A DNA stretch of 18,252 nt from Emmonsiellopsis sp. PD_33 (GCA_032988165.1 JANTQF010000517.1:1-18252); one strand, 5' to 3'; shown: positions 8,495 to 18,020, counted from the stretch's first letter. A program made the numbers and translations. Notes: generated by a model from the sequence alone, not told the origin.

Positions 8495-9491
8495 GGTAGC
8501 GGACTGAGCAGAGCAGAGCTCTAGCCAGAAAAGAGTGGCGGGTTGGGGGAGGGTAGTAAATACAAAACGAATAGGGTAGAGAGCAGAATAGAGACGCAGA
8601 GCCTGGACAGACAATGTGGAAGCGGTGTTAGAGATGCGTGGATAGTGGAGGGAGTGTGATATTTTTTTGTCCCGCGGTCTGGTGTTATGGTTGCTATGGA
8701 TGGTTTGGGCAGTTTGTTTGGGGGCTTGGCATTGAACGTATGCTTACGTAAACGGAGGGGCACCAAGGCGGTGAATCCATCCCGCCCTAGTCCCGTCTGG
8801 GAATAGCTGAGCATTCTGCCGCTTGTCCCTTCGACGTGACCCGGCCGGATCAACAATAGCCCGCCATCGCAGCCCCCCAATCACACCGCGCTAACCGGTC
8901 TTGGCGCGGAGGGACTATCATTTGATCCGCCAGGGGTTCCCCGGATTTACTGCTGGACCGGACACATGATTTCTCCCGTCGACATCTCCAACTCTTCTCC
9001 GTCCTCCTCCTCCTCCGCCCACCCCCTCACCTCCCAACCCCCCCCGCCTATCCCTTGCTGCTGTGGTAGCTCTGCCGTGTGGCTCCGGTTCCAGTGCCCT
9101 CCTTATCTTGCCGCCAATCCCTTATCTTTTCACCCTCTCCACCCGCTGCCCTCGATCTCCATAGCACGAATTTTTTTGCCCGCCGATCGAGCATTACGAG
9201 GACTCATCCGGGCGGGGATTGTCGTGGTCCCGCTTGCTATATGTGCGATCGATCGTTTTATGTACGCGCTGTTCTCCTAATTTGCGCCGTCTGGCTTGCA
9301 TTCTTCCCTGGTCGAGCTCTGGTTGCCGGTGGTTCTTGGCCCCCCACACATTCCGTTATCTTTACAGCCAACCTTCCTGTTGTCGATTTGTCCCAACACA
9401 CTCCGTACTAACTCCTGTTCAATCTCGATAGCACCCACAGACTACATTCCCGATCGTCTGGCCTTTGTGATCCCTCCGTCCAACAGGACGC
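8495..9491. promoter_or_regulatory. Head-to-head promoter region of cse1 (-) and tsc2 (+), 997 bp
   Basis: Visible elements are CCAAT boxes at 8877-8881 and 9114-9118, a CCGGCCGGAT palindrome-based element at 8841-8850, GATA-factor sites at 9102-9107, 9121-9126 and 9356-9361, and an ACTCCGTA copy at 9400-9407. Upstream ATGs occur at 8966 and near 9240-9260, so a long tsc2 leader would carry upstream open frames. No gene was recognised in the interval. Confidence 0.6.
9102..9127. promoter_or_regulatory. Paired GATA sites around a CCAAT box upstream of tsc2
   Basis: CTTATCT occurs at 9102-9108 and again at 9121-9127 (AGATAAG on the other strand), with CCAAT at 9114-9118 between them. Two HGATAR sites within about 30 bp is the known high-affinity arrangement for the fungal nitrogen regulator AreA/NIT2. 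A third site is at 9356-9361. The motifs are seen directly; AreA control is inferred. Confidence 0.4.
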
Positions 9492-12400
9492 ATGTCTTCT
9501 GGAGATGCTTCCTCAACCCCTCAACATAAACCCTCCTCTTCAAGCTTCGCGGATGTCTTCAAAACATTAGCAAGTGGCCGCCCCAAATCGCAATCGCCTG
9601 TACCGCATGGGAACAGCCTTGGTGACGCCTTACCACCAGAGATGGAAGGCCGGAGGGGTAGTCGAGTCACATTCGGTTTCGAGTCCTTGCATCGGGGAAG
9701 CTCTATTCCCGCCATTCCAGACTCCCAGGACGCCCCAGATTTCGAAACTCTACGAAAAGGGATTCGTCATGACCAGCCAATCGCCAGTGCTGTGGAGGTT
9801 GCAGAAACTGCCGCTCGTTCGTTGAGTCATTTCAACGCCGAACAAGCATTGTCTCTCTGGGAAAGAGGGAGCTATCTTCTAAGCTCCCCAGATTCGGTTG
9901 AGGCTCGAAAGGCCGGTTCAAGCCTTCTAGAGGCAATATCCACTCGACAAGACCTTCCATTGTCTGCCCGCCAAACCCTGTTCCAATCCATTTCACTGTC
10001 CTTACCTCCGGACGTTATCCCTGGCCAGGTAAATTCTTTGATCTCATTATCCGACCATGGGCGAAAATTAGATTTTACCGACAGTCCAGTCCTACCCACT
10101 ATCGCCTCCTGGATCGGGCCTCTCTATACGATAGTCGCCGCAACTCGTTCGAGATTGAAGAAACCAAAGACCGCGCGCTCAAATGGAGTGAACGTGGATG
10201 ACGCTGTTTTAGGGAGCTTGTTCCAGTTGATCATTGATATCATTACCTTGCAACGTCATCCCCCGAATTCTGAAGACCTCGAGTTACTCCTAGGTCAAAT
10301 ATTTGCCATTTGCAAACAAACCACTGTGGCTGGTGATATCAAAAACTCCCTCGATGTCTTCGACGCAATTATTTTCACGTCAGATATTCCCGATGCGAGC
10401 TTCAACGGCTTGCTGGAGGTGCTATGTAGCATTCACGCGTCGGTAAAGTCTCTAGCCGGTCCCACATCACGGGCAGTTCGAAATTTGGCAAAATCACGCA
10501 AACAGTCCAATATGGTCTCCATGCTGCATGCATTCCTTCTAGAGACGGCTGAACGTCAAGATCGAAACCTTAATGTAACCCGTGGCGCGGTGGATATTTT
10601 CAGGGATCTGTTAGCAGCCTATGGCCAACATGGAATGCCAACTATATCATTCGATATGCTCATCGAATCCCTTCTGAGTGCAGCCAAAAGGAAAGACGGT
10701 CGCATTGATACCGATATTTTGGATGTCTGTTTGAGTATGCTACATGGAGACTATACTGGCACGACCTTACAGCATGAGTGGTCAGACTTTGTGCGCTTGA
10801 TGCTCACATGCTCTCAACGGGTCACAGACGCTTATGATGGGCCTACAACCCAGGACTTGCCTGAACGACAGGCTTCTCCTTCCAGGACGCCCGCAGTGGA
10901 TGATCTGTACTCCAACATATCCGCAATCCTTACTCGAATCATGACTGCTATTGAATTCGTTTGGCCAAACCTCAATAGGGGACAGCGTCTGAATGCAATC
11001 AGCCTCTTCGCAGCAGGCCATAAACAATTGAGCACCTCTCAGGCCCAGCTATACCTTGACTTTTGCACAGACGAGAGACTCTTCTACCCTGAACAAACTG
11101 GGTGGGTAGAATCCTCCTGGAAGCTTGTGAGAAATTTTATCCTCTCCCAAGATAAAAGCCCGGAAGCTCGCATCCACGCCCTGAAAACATTTGCCAATGC
11201 CTACACATCCAGCGCTGCTTCTAGTCTGTTTAACGATGAGGGCTTCATACCATCCTTCCTTGCCAAGTTTATAGAGGAACGGTCATATCCATTTCTCGAA
11301 GAGTTCGTGACATTTTTGGTGGACGCGTGCTCAAATTGTAACGAGGATACCTTTAAACTTTTGGTTGATACATTGAGCGCACCGATGGCCAGGGACGATG
11401 ACAAAGAACAACTTTCACCCACCGGCGTACCTCCCCACTCCATGTCGAGACCGGTCTCATCTGCGGATATATCAGAACCATCTTTGTGCAACGTCGCGAC
11501 AATTGGCTTAGTTAAAATATTTCTGAGGTCGTTAAAAGACTCGCCTAACCATGCCTCCATCGTATTTGAAAAATTAATCGAAATATCCCAATCACGGGAT
11601 CGACCGACTGACTCGCGCTTGACTGCCCTTAAGCTGCTCTTCAGGCTCCGATGTGACTCTGCCGGTTCAGTCTATGTGATTCCAGCCACCGAAAATGATT
11701 TTTTGATTGGAGTGTTATGCCGTACCATCGAAGTTCTATCCAGATCCAACGTAACTGAAGAATCTTCCGCGGAACGCTCCTCGAAAACCGAAGAAACTAC
11801 ACCCCTTAACACAGGAGGTAGATTATCTTTGAAAGAACCGGGGTCTGGGCCACTCTCCACATCGAGTGTACGGACAACGGCACAGCTTCGTGCTTTGAAA
11901 TGGACGCCGCCTGTTTGGACATACGCTGAGCCAAAGGGCCTACCAGAGGATCCTCCCCCATTCGCCAGCAACCACACTGTTGCCTATTTGCATGAAGGTG
12001 GAGCTGACGAGCCGGGCAAGACTCAGAAAGTTCCACTCAGGATAACTTTATGGCTTGAAACGATTATTGCGCTTTTCCAACGAGAGAAAGATTGGGACAT
12101 TTACAGCTACGTTCTCGCGCATCTCGGCCCCCAACTAATAAACAAGGACCTCTTCCAGAGCGCAGTCCCCCAAATCAAACTCCTTCGTAGTGTTCTCTGC
12201 GAACAAATCAAGAATGAGAGCTTTCTCGAGCCTCTTGGATGGACAGGAGTCAAAAAAGCCGATATTGCCATCTGCATTTTCGACTCGCTGACCATGTTGC
12301 TCAGTTTCCATCAGCACTATGCAAAGAGCGAGGAGGATGAGATCGTCCGTACTTTTATGCATGGTATCGGGTCTTGGGAAGGTACCTCTCGCGGATGCAT

Positions 12401-14243
12401 ACACGCCTTATCCATCTGCTGCCATGAGATCCCGCTCTCTGTGACTAAGGCTCTCAACGCGATAGTCGACAAAATGTCTAAAATCATCACGCAGACCAAT
12501 ATTGCCGTCCACATTCTTGAATTTTTGGCCCTTCTAGCTCGGTTACCAGATGTTTATGTGAACTTGCGGGACCAAGAAATTCGTCCCGTGTTCGGCATAT
12601 GTCTTAGGCTTATACAAACATCCAGGGAAAAATATAAAGCTCCGGATCCTTTGAGCTTTCGTTCGAGCTCGTTACCTTCACGGCTTTCCGGAGGGCTTAA
12701 AGAACTGGCCGCAGCGCAGACTGTTGAGTCCCAGGAATCCACAAATGCAGACGACCTTTCGAGATATGTCTATAGCCTAACCTATCATGTCATAATTTTC
12801 TGGTTCCTTTCTCTCAAAATCCAGGATAGAGCGAACCACGTCAATTGGATCACCAAACGTCTCATATTTACAAATGAGCATGGAAATGACGTGATTGACG
12901 AGCAAAGTCAGGTTTTTCTTGATTTTATGCAGAGAGTGGCATACTCCGACTTGGGCGAAACCATTCCTTTTGACAAGTTCCCACCCTCCGACTCGGATGG
13001 ACCTGTTATTAAGAAGTCTTGGGTTGTTGGAATGAGTATTGTTACTATCGAAACCGCGGGCGCCAGTGGACTATCTCAAGTGACGAAACGTCAAGCTTCG
13101 GGCACGACATACGCTACATATCAGCAGCACACCGCACCCGTCCTGCCGCATCAGATACCCACCCACCCATCATCCCATTCGCTTTCTGATGATCCATCAT
13201 CTCGAACAGCTATCTTCCCCAATCATGTTCTGCTTCAGATGACAGCTTCAGCTATGCCGATGCCCGGCATCACTCAACCTATACCCCTCCCAGATGACGA
13301 CGTTACACGTCGGGCAATCAGTACGTTTGATAGGAATGATATCGTCGATGGGCACAAGATAGGTGTGGTTTACATTGGTGATGGCCAAACCAAGGAGACT
13401 GAAATTCTCGCAAACGAGTCAGGAAGCGCGGATTACGATTACTTCCTTTCGAACCTAGGAACAAAAGTTTCTATCAAAAATGCGAAATTCAATACCCAGG
13501 GGTTGCATAGCGATTGCGACGGAGAGTTCACGTACGCATGGCGTGATCGAGTGACAGAAATTATCTATCATGTTGCCACTATGATGCCGACCAATCTCGA
13601 AGCGGATCCCCAATGTGTGAATAAGAAACGACACATTGGAAACAGTTTTGTTAATATCATTTTCAACCACTCTAACCGCCCCTTCAACTTTGACACTATC
13701 CCTTCGCAATTCAACTTCGTCAACATCGTGATAAGTCCCGCTTGTAGGATTGCTCCTCCGCCAGACTCTGATTCTGAAAACAAATCCACGGACATCCCCG
13801 ATTTCAGCCAGAACTTTTACGTCGTAAAAGTCATGACCAAGTCAGATTTCCCCGAGTTATCTCCATCTGCAATCGCCAAGGTGATCTCAGGCCGGAACCT
13901 AGCAGCTTTTGTCCGCATCATCGCGTTGAACGCATCCTTCTTCTCCATGGTCTCCAGCCGAGGCTCCGGCGAGCACGTATCGTCTTGGCAGAACCGGCTG
14001 CGCGAAATCAGACGGCTGCGGGATCGTGCTTCGATCGCGGCATCAGCGCCGGGACCAGCAGAAGGTGGTGATGGAACTGCCGAGGGCGGATATTCGTCGT
14101 ACCGACGGAACACAAAACCAGCGATCCAGCCGGAAGAAATACCAGCCCATCCAGGGCTGCGAGCGAATTTCGGGTCGGAGTGGGCTCCACAGGCCGATAC
14201 TAGCATGTTCTCGAGCTTGGATTTTTCGAAATGGAGTCGATGA
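9492..14243 (+). CDS. tsc2: Tsc2/tuberin, Rheb GTPase-activating protein, single exon
   Basis: GTPase-activating subunit of the tuberous sclerosis complex. With Tsc1 it switches Rheb off and so restrains TORC1 on endolysosomal or vacuolar membranes. The frame is open for 1583 residues without introns; fission yeast Tsc2 is about 1340 and human about 1800. Residues 1-90 are Ser/Pro-rich and look disordered. A long alpha-solenoid (tuberin N-terminal type) follows to about 1150 and includes YVYSLTYHVIIFWFL near 1090, the counterpart of human YVYSLAHHVIAMWF. The Rap/Ran-GAP domain spans about 1290-1505: KIGVVYIGDGQ at its start, then GEFTYAWRD, NKKRHIGNSFVNIIFNH and FNFVNIVISP. N1384 in RHIGN is placed as the catalytic asparagine thumb (human N1643). 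RLREIRRLRDRA closes the domain as in tuberin. No Tsc1 gene is in the window. Confidence 0.95.
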   Translation: MSSGDASSTPQHKPSSSSFADVFKTLASGRPKSQSPVPHGNSLGDALPPEMEGRRGSRVTFGFESLHRGSSIPAIPDSQDAPDFETLRKGIRHDQPIASAVEVAETAARSLSHFNAEQALSLWERGSYLLSSPDSVEARKAGSSLLEAISTRQDLPLSARQTLFQSISLSLPPDVIPGQVNSLISLSDHGRKLDFTDSPVLPTIASWIGPLYTIVAATRSRLKKPKTARSNGVNVDDAVLGSLFQLIIDIITLQRHPPNSEDLELLLGQIFAICKQTTVAGDIKNSLDVFDAIIFTSDIPDASFNGLLEVLCSIHASVKSLAGPTSRAVRNLAKSRKQSNMVSMLHAFLLETAERQDRNLNVTRGAVDIFRDLLAAYGQHGMPTISFDMLIESLLSAAKRKDGRIDTDILDVCLSMLHGDYTGTTLQHEWSDFVRLMLTCSQRVTDAYDGPTTQDLPERQASPSRTPAVDDLYSNISAILTRIMTAIEFVWPNLNRGQRLNAISLFAAGHKQLSTSQAQLYLDFCTDERLFYPEQTGWVESSWKLVRNFILSQDKSPEARIHALKTFANAYTSSAASSLFNDEGFIPSFLAKFIEERSYPFLEEFVTFLVDACSNCNEDTFKLLVDTLSAPMARDDDKEQLSPTGVPPHSMSRPVSSADISEPSLCNVATIGLVKIFLRSLKDSPNHASIVFEKLIEISQSRDRPTDSRLTALKLLFRLRCDSAGSVYVIPATENDFLIGVLCRTIEVLSRSNVTEESSAERSSKTEETTPLNTGGRLSLKEPGSGPLSTSSVRTTAQLRALKWTPPVWTYAEPKGLPEDPPPFASNHTVAYLHEGGADEPGKTQKVPLRITLWLETIIALFQREKDWDIYSYVLAHLGPQLINKDLFQSAVPQIKLLRSVLCEQIKNESFLEPLGWTGVKKADIAICIFDSLTMLLSFHQHYAKSEEDEIVRTFMHGIGSWEGTSRGCIHALSICCHEIPLSVTKALNAIVDKMSKIITQTNIAVHILEFLALLARLPDVYVNLRDQEIRPVFGICLRLIQTSREKYKAPDPLSFRSSSLPSRLSGGLKELAAAQTVESQESTNADDLSRYVYSLTYHVIIFWFLSLKIQDRANHVNWITKRLIFTNEHGNDVIDEQSQVFLDFMQRVAYSDLGETIPFDKFPPSDSDGPVIKKSWVVGMSIVTIETAGASGLSQVTKRQASGTTYATYQQHTAPVLPHQIPTHPSSHSLSDDPSSRTAIFPNHVLLQMTASAMPMPGITQPIPLPDDDVTRRAISTFDRNDIVDGHKIGVVYIGDGQTKETEILANESGSADYDYFLSNLGTKVSIKNAKFNTQGLHSDCDGEFTYAWRDRVTEIIYHVATMMPTNLEADPQCVNKKRHIGNSFVNIIFNHSNRPFNFDTIPSQFNFVNIVISPACRIAPPPDSDSENKSTDIPDFSQNFYVVKVMTKSDFPELSPSAIAKVISGRNLAAFVRIIALNASFFSMVSSRGSGEHVSSWQNRLREIRRLRDRASIAASAPGPAEGGDGTAEGGYSSYRRNTKPAIQPEEIPAHPGLRANFGSEWAPQADTSMFSSLDFSKWSR

Positions 14244-15281
14244 TATAGACACCGCATATATTTTTTCCGCTAGAATCGATTATAGGCTCACGGTAATGTT
14301 CACAAGCCAAACTAGGGAGGAAAGCATCCCGAGACGACGGACCAGGGGATGAAAAAAACCATGGGGGAAAAAAACTACATTTTCTCAACGGCAGCGGACA
14401 TAAAATAACAACCCAAAAAGGAGAGACATACACGGCAAATGTTATGGGCAACGTAGCGATATTCTGAGCTTATTATTTGTTCCCTTTTACTTGAACCATT
14501 TCTTTATTTTATTTTCATTCTTACGACTTGTATATTTTTACTCTTCTCTCACAACACACACCCCCACCCACCACCCTGATGGAGTTTTTTTTTTCTTTTA
14601 TCTTCTTTCTTGATATCGTTATGTGTCCATACCCCCAAACCAAAAGTTCTGTACTTATTTTGCTGAATTGAACTATCTCTATCAAACACTCACCCACCCA
14701 TACGTTTCACAGTCTCAGGGGGGTAAAATAACTCAATCAATTTAAAGTTAGAAACAATTCCGCCACCCTCCCACAACCCAACAGCCCGGCGCCAAACGAA
14801 GCTGTAGATCCCGCCATCCCAACATCCACATTGCCGGGTGCGGGTTCTAATAGATCTCGATGTGCCAACTCGGATCCCTTGTTTCTACGCGCCATGGTTT
14901 GTTTTTGGCTTAGGACTAGCTAGTTACCAAAGAATGAGTTTTCGCAAAGCTTATTCTTATCTTAACACGCCTGACCGAAAGGGAAAAAACGAAAATAGAT
15001 ACAACGAGCAAACAAAGAAAAGGCGTATGCCAAGACTGGATATCTGGATGGTTTCAATATGGCATGGCTGGGTTAGATGAGCAGGGTTTTAGTGGGTATT
15101 GTATGGAAGTGGGCTGTCCACTGCATGCATATCTTGACTATCATTTCTTATTCATCTTACTAACTCTATACAACTCTTTTTTCGTTTCATTTGGCAGGTG
15201 GGAAAGCACGGGGAGAAAGGGCTGCAGAGTCTGAATTTAGAGTAGACAGATGAGCCTTATTCTCAAATATGGACTATCCAG
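14244..15281. other. tsc2 3' flank and gene-poor interval, 1.04 kb
   Basis: AT-rich sequence with T- and C-rich patches follows tsc2. A GC-richer island at about 14760-14900 carries a small minus-strand open frame, listed separately. The open frame at 14838-15080 starts with GTG and has no family character. From 15081 to 15281 nothing was recognised. Confidence 0.5.
14737..14895 (-). CDS. Possible small open frame, 52 residues, function unknown
   Basis: It starts at an ATG in optimal context (ACAAACCATGGCG) with an A-rich leader. The start is MARRNKGSELAHRDLLEPAP and the frame ends after VAELFLTLN. It could instead be the first exon of a longer gene, but I found no convincing donor and downstream exon. 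The opposite strand is also open over the same island (about 14750-14940, Pro/Ala/Ser-rich), so either or both frames may be chance. I recognise no family. It is included because start context and local GC content differ from the surrounding intergenic DNA. Confidence 0.2.
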   Translation of the reverse strand: MARRNKGSELAHRDLLEPAPGNVDVGMAGSTASFGAGLLGCGRVAELFLTLN

Positions 15282-16422
15282 CTATGTCAATGTACGTTTT
15301 GCCTTATGGCCGGGATGCAGATTGACTTGCCTACTGGCTCTCACTTTCTCTCGCCAGTAATAACCACCCAACACCTTTGCATTCTCGGGATTGCTCACCC
15401 TATTCAGCGTCAACACAGGAATAACGACAGGATAGGCCATCCTAACCACCCAGAGTGGTATCTTATAAAACCACGGTAACGCATCTGGAAATTGCCTCAT
15501 AAATGGTGTGATTCCCGCAACGGCGTTCACAGTCTCCATCCACTGATATGCCTTTTTTTCGGAGTCCTGTAACCCAAGCAGACTACCGAACGCTAGGTTC
15601 AGGACAGAGAAGGGAGATTAGCTTGCTATCATACGATGTGTATGACACATATGGGCTCTCTAACCTACCATAAACACCTACTAAGTCCGTCGCAAACGCC
15701 AACAAGATCATGCGCAGATCAATAACTTTTTCCTAGGCGAATAACCGCGTAAATCGGCCACTTAATTCTTCAACACCAGCACGCATTGTGGGCTGAAACT
15801 GGAGAATCGAACCCCTGGAAAAATATGCAGCCATGGGAGCCTCTCGTGCACGGTGAACGTGGATCAATTGTCCCAAATACTGGAAGCATGTCATTATCGA
15901 TTAACATAATAGCACGCTTTGTTGGTGTATTACAAAAATGCACCTACCCCCTAGCGGGGTTCCAACCATCTTCACGGTCGGTGGGTGCTTGTGTCTTATA
16001 GCCCCCCCCCCCCGGCCTGGGTTGATAACCTCATACCAGTTGGGGTCTGCGACGTGAAGTTCTTCAGGATTGACTCTGATAATCGGGCCTAAACGTGTGC
16101 GTGTTATATTTATCAGCTATGCCCAGCACAGCGGGAAAGTTTGACTTGATATTATTATATTCCTCGTGCATGCGGTCGAGTTCCATGTATACCGGCCTCC
16201 CTGGGATTTGGGGAAGTCGAAATAGAACTTGTACCATTTCGTTGCTGCCGCCAGTTTGGGGCCAGGGAATCCGGCGAGGGGATGAAGAGTCAGGCGATAT
16301 ATTACTAGGTTAACTCCGTACAGTATAAAACCGAGAAGGATTAGGGCGATAGTGTTCCCGATTGATAGGGGAACTGGGAGCCTTGATGCATTTAGTAGCG
16401 CAGACATCGGAATAATCGACAT
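15282..16422 (-). pseudogene. Truncated, broken cytochrome P450 gene (N-terminal half only)
   Basis: Relic of a membrane-bound fungal P450. ATG at 16422 opens an N-terminal anchor followed by the proline hinge (LTLHPLAGFPGPKLAAATKW). Pieces in order: 16422 to about 16190; after a frameshift near 16183-16192, MELDRMHEEY; then 16088-15948 with PIIRVNPEELHVADPNWYEV and PPTVKMVGTPLG; then 15879-15669 with VFGTID, a one-base frameshift near 15865, VHRAREAPMAAYFSRGSI, an in-frame stop at 15733-15735 and EKVIDLRMILLAFATDLVGV; then 15592-15282 with AFGSLLGLQDSEKKAYQWME. The introns 15880-15947 and 15593-15668 keep usable splice sites, but the first intron (about 16089-16155) lacks a clear donor. The I-helix, ExxR and haem-Cys regions are absent, so no active enzyme can result. 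Fungal P450s of this sort usually serve secondary metabolism; the substrate is unknown. Confidence 0.85.
16002..16013. repeat. Poly-C homopolymer, 12 bases, inside the P450 relic
   Basis: On the minus strand it is a run of 12 G within the second P450 exon. It reads in frame as glycines between WYEVINPG and AIRHKHPPTV, replacing the usual polar loop. At 12 bases it keeps frame; a length error of one would create another frameshift. Confidence 0.85.
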
Positions 16423-17566
16423 TGCGCGTAAGGAATTTGTTATCTCGGTCACTGCAAAATAGCAAGGAAAGAGGAATGCTTCCAGTTTATCTATTATAAC
16501 AGATATATTTTACTCACTCCGTAGTTGAAGCCTACGTCCGGCCGGATGACATTCGCGTCCCCGCAATTAGATACCCGGATCTATGAAGGCGAAAGTTTCT
16601 AAGCACAGTTATCACCACAAACTGCTTATGATTGTTCATATAATCTAACCGCATGAATCTAGAATGCTTATATATTTATTAGACCGTGATAATGTTCATG
16701 AGAAGCAACGAATAGCTATCCCTCGATGAGTATTTGGGAGTCTGGGGAAGAATAAGCACAATGTTACGTTGGCGTGAGATTCCTACAGCCTCCTTCTAAT
16801 AATGCAACCTTCAGTCCTCTGATGGATGCTCCAGAACGGATGAGACGGCCCCATTCCCGGTGCGGGAGGCAAGATATTACTATTCATCCAACCCCACATT
16901 TAGATCTAGTGGCGCGGGAGGGATTCGGGCACTAGACCTAAAGTAGTTTGGTGCATATGGCTGTGGGTCTTGAGGGAGACTGTCAACCAATCATTTAAGG
17001 CTATCAAAGAAGCTTTTTTCTTCCATCCATGCTTGACCCAACGTCAAACATAGATTCGAAGCAGAAAAATCCGTCCGAAGGCGGCTTTCTCTGGCGCCCT
17101 CTAGCCAATTTTAAATACTAGAATGATGGTATGTATGAAGTTACTAGGTCTATGAGCCGTGGCTTCCCTCATACGCAGGGTTGGTCGGTCCAATGAATCG
17201 AAAACCCCCTACCATGACACGAAGCAGAAAGGGTATATTCCTCCAGAGCGTGTATATTGATTATAGATCACTAAACATATTTCGTCCTGCTTCTTTGTTT
17301 CTAGATCCCTAACTGAGAGCCTTACAATTCTCCTCACCACTATTCTGGCGGCTAGCATTCCCCGTTGGATCATCCTTACTCGGCCAACACACCGCCGCAC
17401 AAGCAATAGGACGCCTTCGGAGTCTACTCTATCCAACTAAATCTGTGAACTGTCTAGGACTATTACAATATCCCCACAGCATTCGAGAGTTTCTAAAATA
17501 CCGTTTAATGGGCACCAGCTACCATATTGGCCACATGATTCCACCTCTATTTCCATGATTAGTAGG
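16423..17566. other. Gene-poor interval, 1.14 kb
   Basis: This is upstream of the P450 relic. It holds the CCGGCCGG palindrome at 16537-16546 and ACTCCGTA at 16516-16523. Both strands are open in places between 17209 and 17436, but I recognise no protein there. No repeats with defined ends, RNA genes or transposase-like sequence were seen. Confidence 0.5.
16537..16546. promoter_or_regulatory. TCCGGCCGGA palindrome upstream of the P450 relic
   Basis: A perfect 10-bp palindrome lies about 115 bp upstream of the P450 ATG. Inverted CGG/CCG triplets are the usual targets of fungal Zn(II)2Cys6 regulators, which often control P450-containing clusters. It may be a surviving operator of the dead gene. 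Binding is inferred only. Confidence 0.3.
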
Positions 17567-18019
17567 TTAATACATTGAATCAAATTTAATTGAATTAAAT
17601 GAATAGAGTGACGACGCCAAAACTGTCTCTACGTGTTTAGTAACTGGGGCATCATGGAGAGGTATATAGAAAGGGTGCGTTGGATTAGTATCCGGATTCT
17701 GTTCAACAATGGGGTATAGATGGCATCGAAATTCCCAATAGTTCTTCTCATAATATGAACTGCCATCCCCAGATTATTGCTTCTACCTGATATTCCGGCA
17801 TTGATAGCCTGCCCAAACAATGGCTAACCCTATGGCTACTACAACGGAAACGAGCAATGGGTAAGCAAAAACGAGAGTGAACCCCTTTTTATCAAGCTTA
17901 ACCCACCAGCTAGCCAAACCCTCTCTGTAATTAATAGCAGTCTTTGTCTTTCCGATATATCTCAAAAGCACCACAACAAGCCCCTTAATAAACCTCCCAG
18001 TGGCATCACAGCTTACCTC
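17567..18019 (-). pseudogene. Broken fragment of a membrane protein, family not recognised
   Basis: One reading frame carries protein-like sequence from 18019 to 17786: CDATGRFIKGLVVVLLRYIG, then KTAINYREGLASWWVKLDKK, then a hydrophobic span FAYPLLVSVVVAIGLAIVWA. Two stops follow at 17783-17785 and 17774-17776. The same frame is then open for 68 codons to 17567 (includes YYEKNYWEF, and PDTNPTHPFYIPLHDAPV). That looks like a membrane helix with a cytoplasmic tail, broken by mutations or by an intron I cannot place: the one candidate intron would be under 30 bp. Upstream the frame dissolves into poly-G, so the N-terminal part is missing from the window. I cannot name the family. Confidence 0.4.
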
Positions 18020-18020
18020 A

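Noticed and set aside
14838..15080. 80-codon plus frame starting with GTG
   Set aside because: It has a non-ATG start in a fungal nuclear context, basic low-complexity sequence and no family signature.
15795..15825. tRNA T-arm-like sequence on the minus strand (GGGGTTCGATTC)
   Set aside because: The flanks do not pair into a 5-bp T stem, no acceptor or anticodon stem is present, and the bases read as the P450 segment FSRGSILQFQP.
17209..17436. Open frames on both strands, one with a hydrophobic stretch (ILLTTILAASIPRWIIL on +)
   Set aside because: There is no recognisable family, no good start and no supporting splice sites; it is probably chance or too decayed to call.
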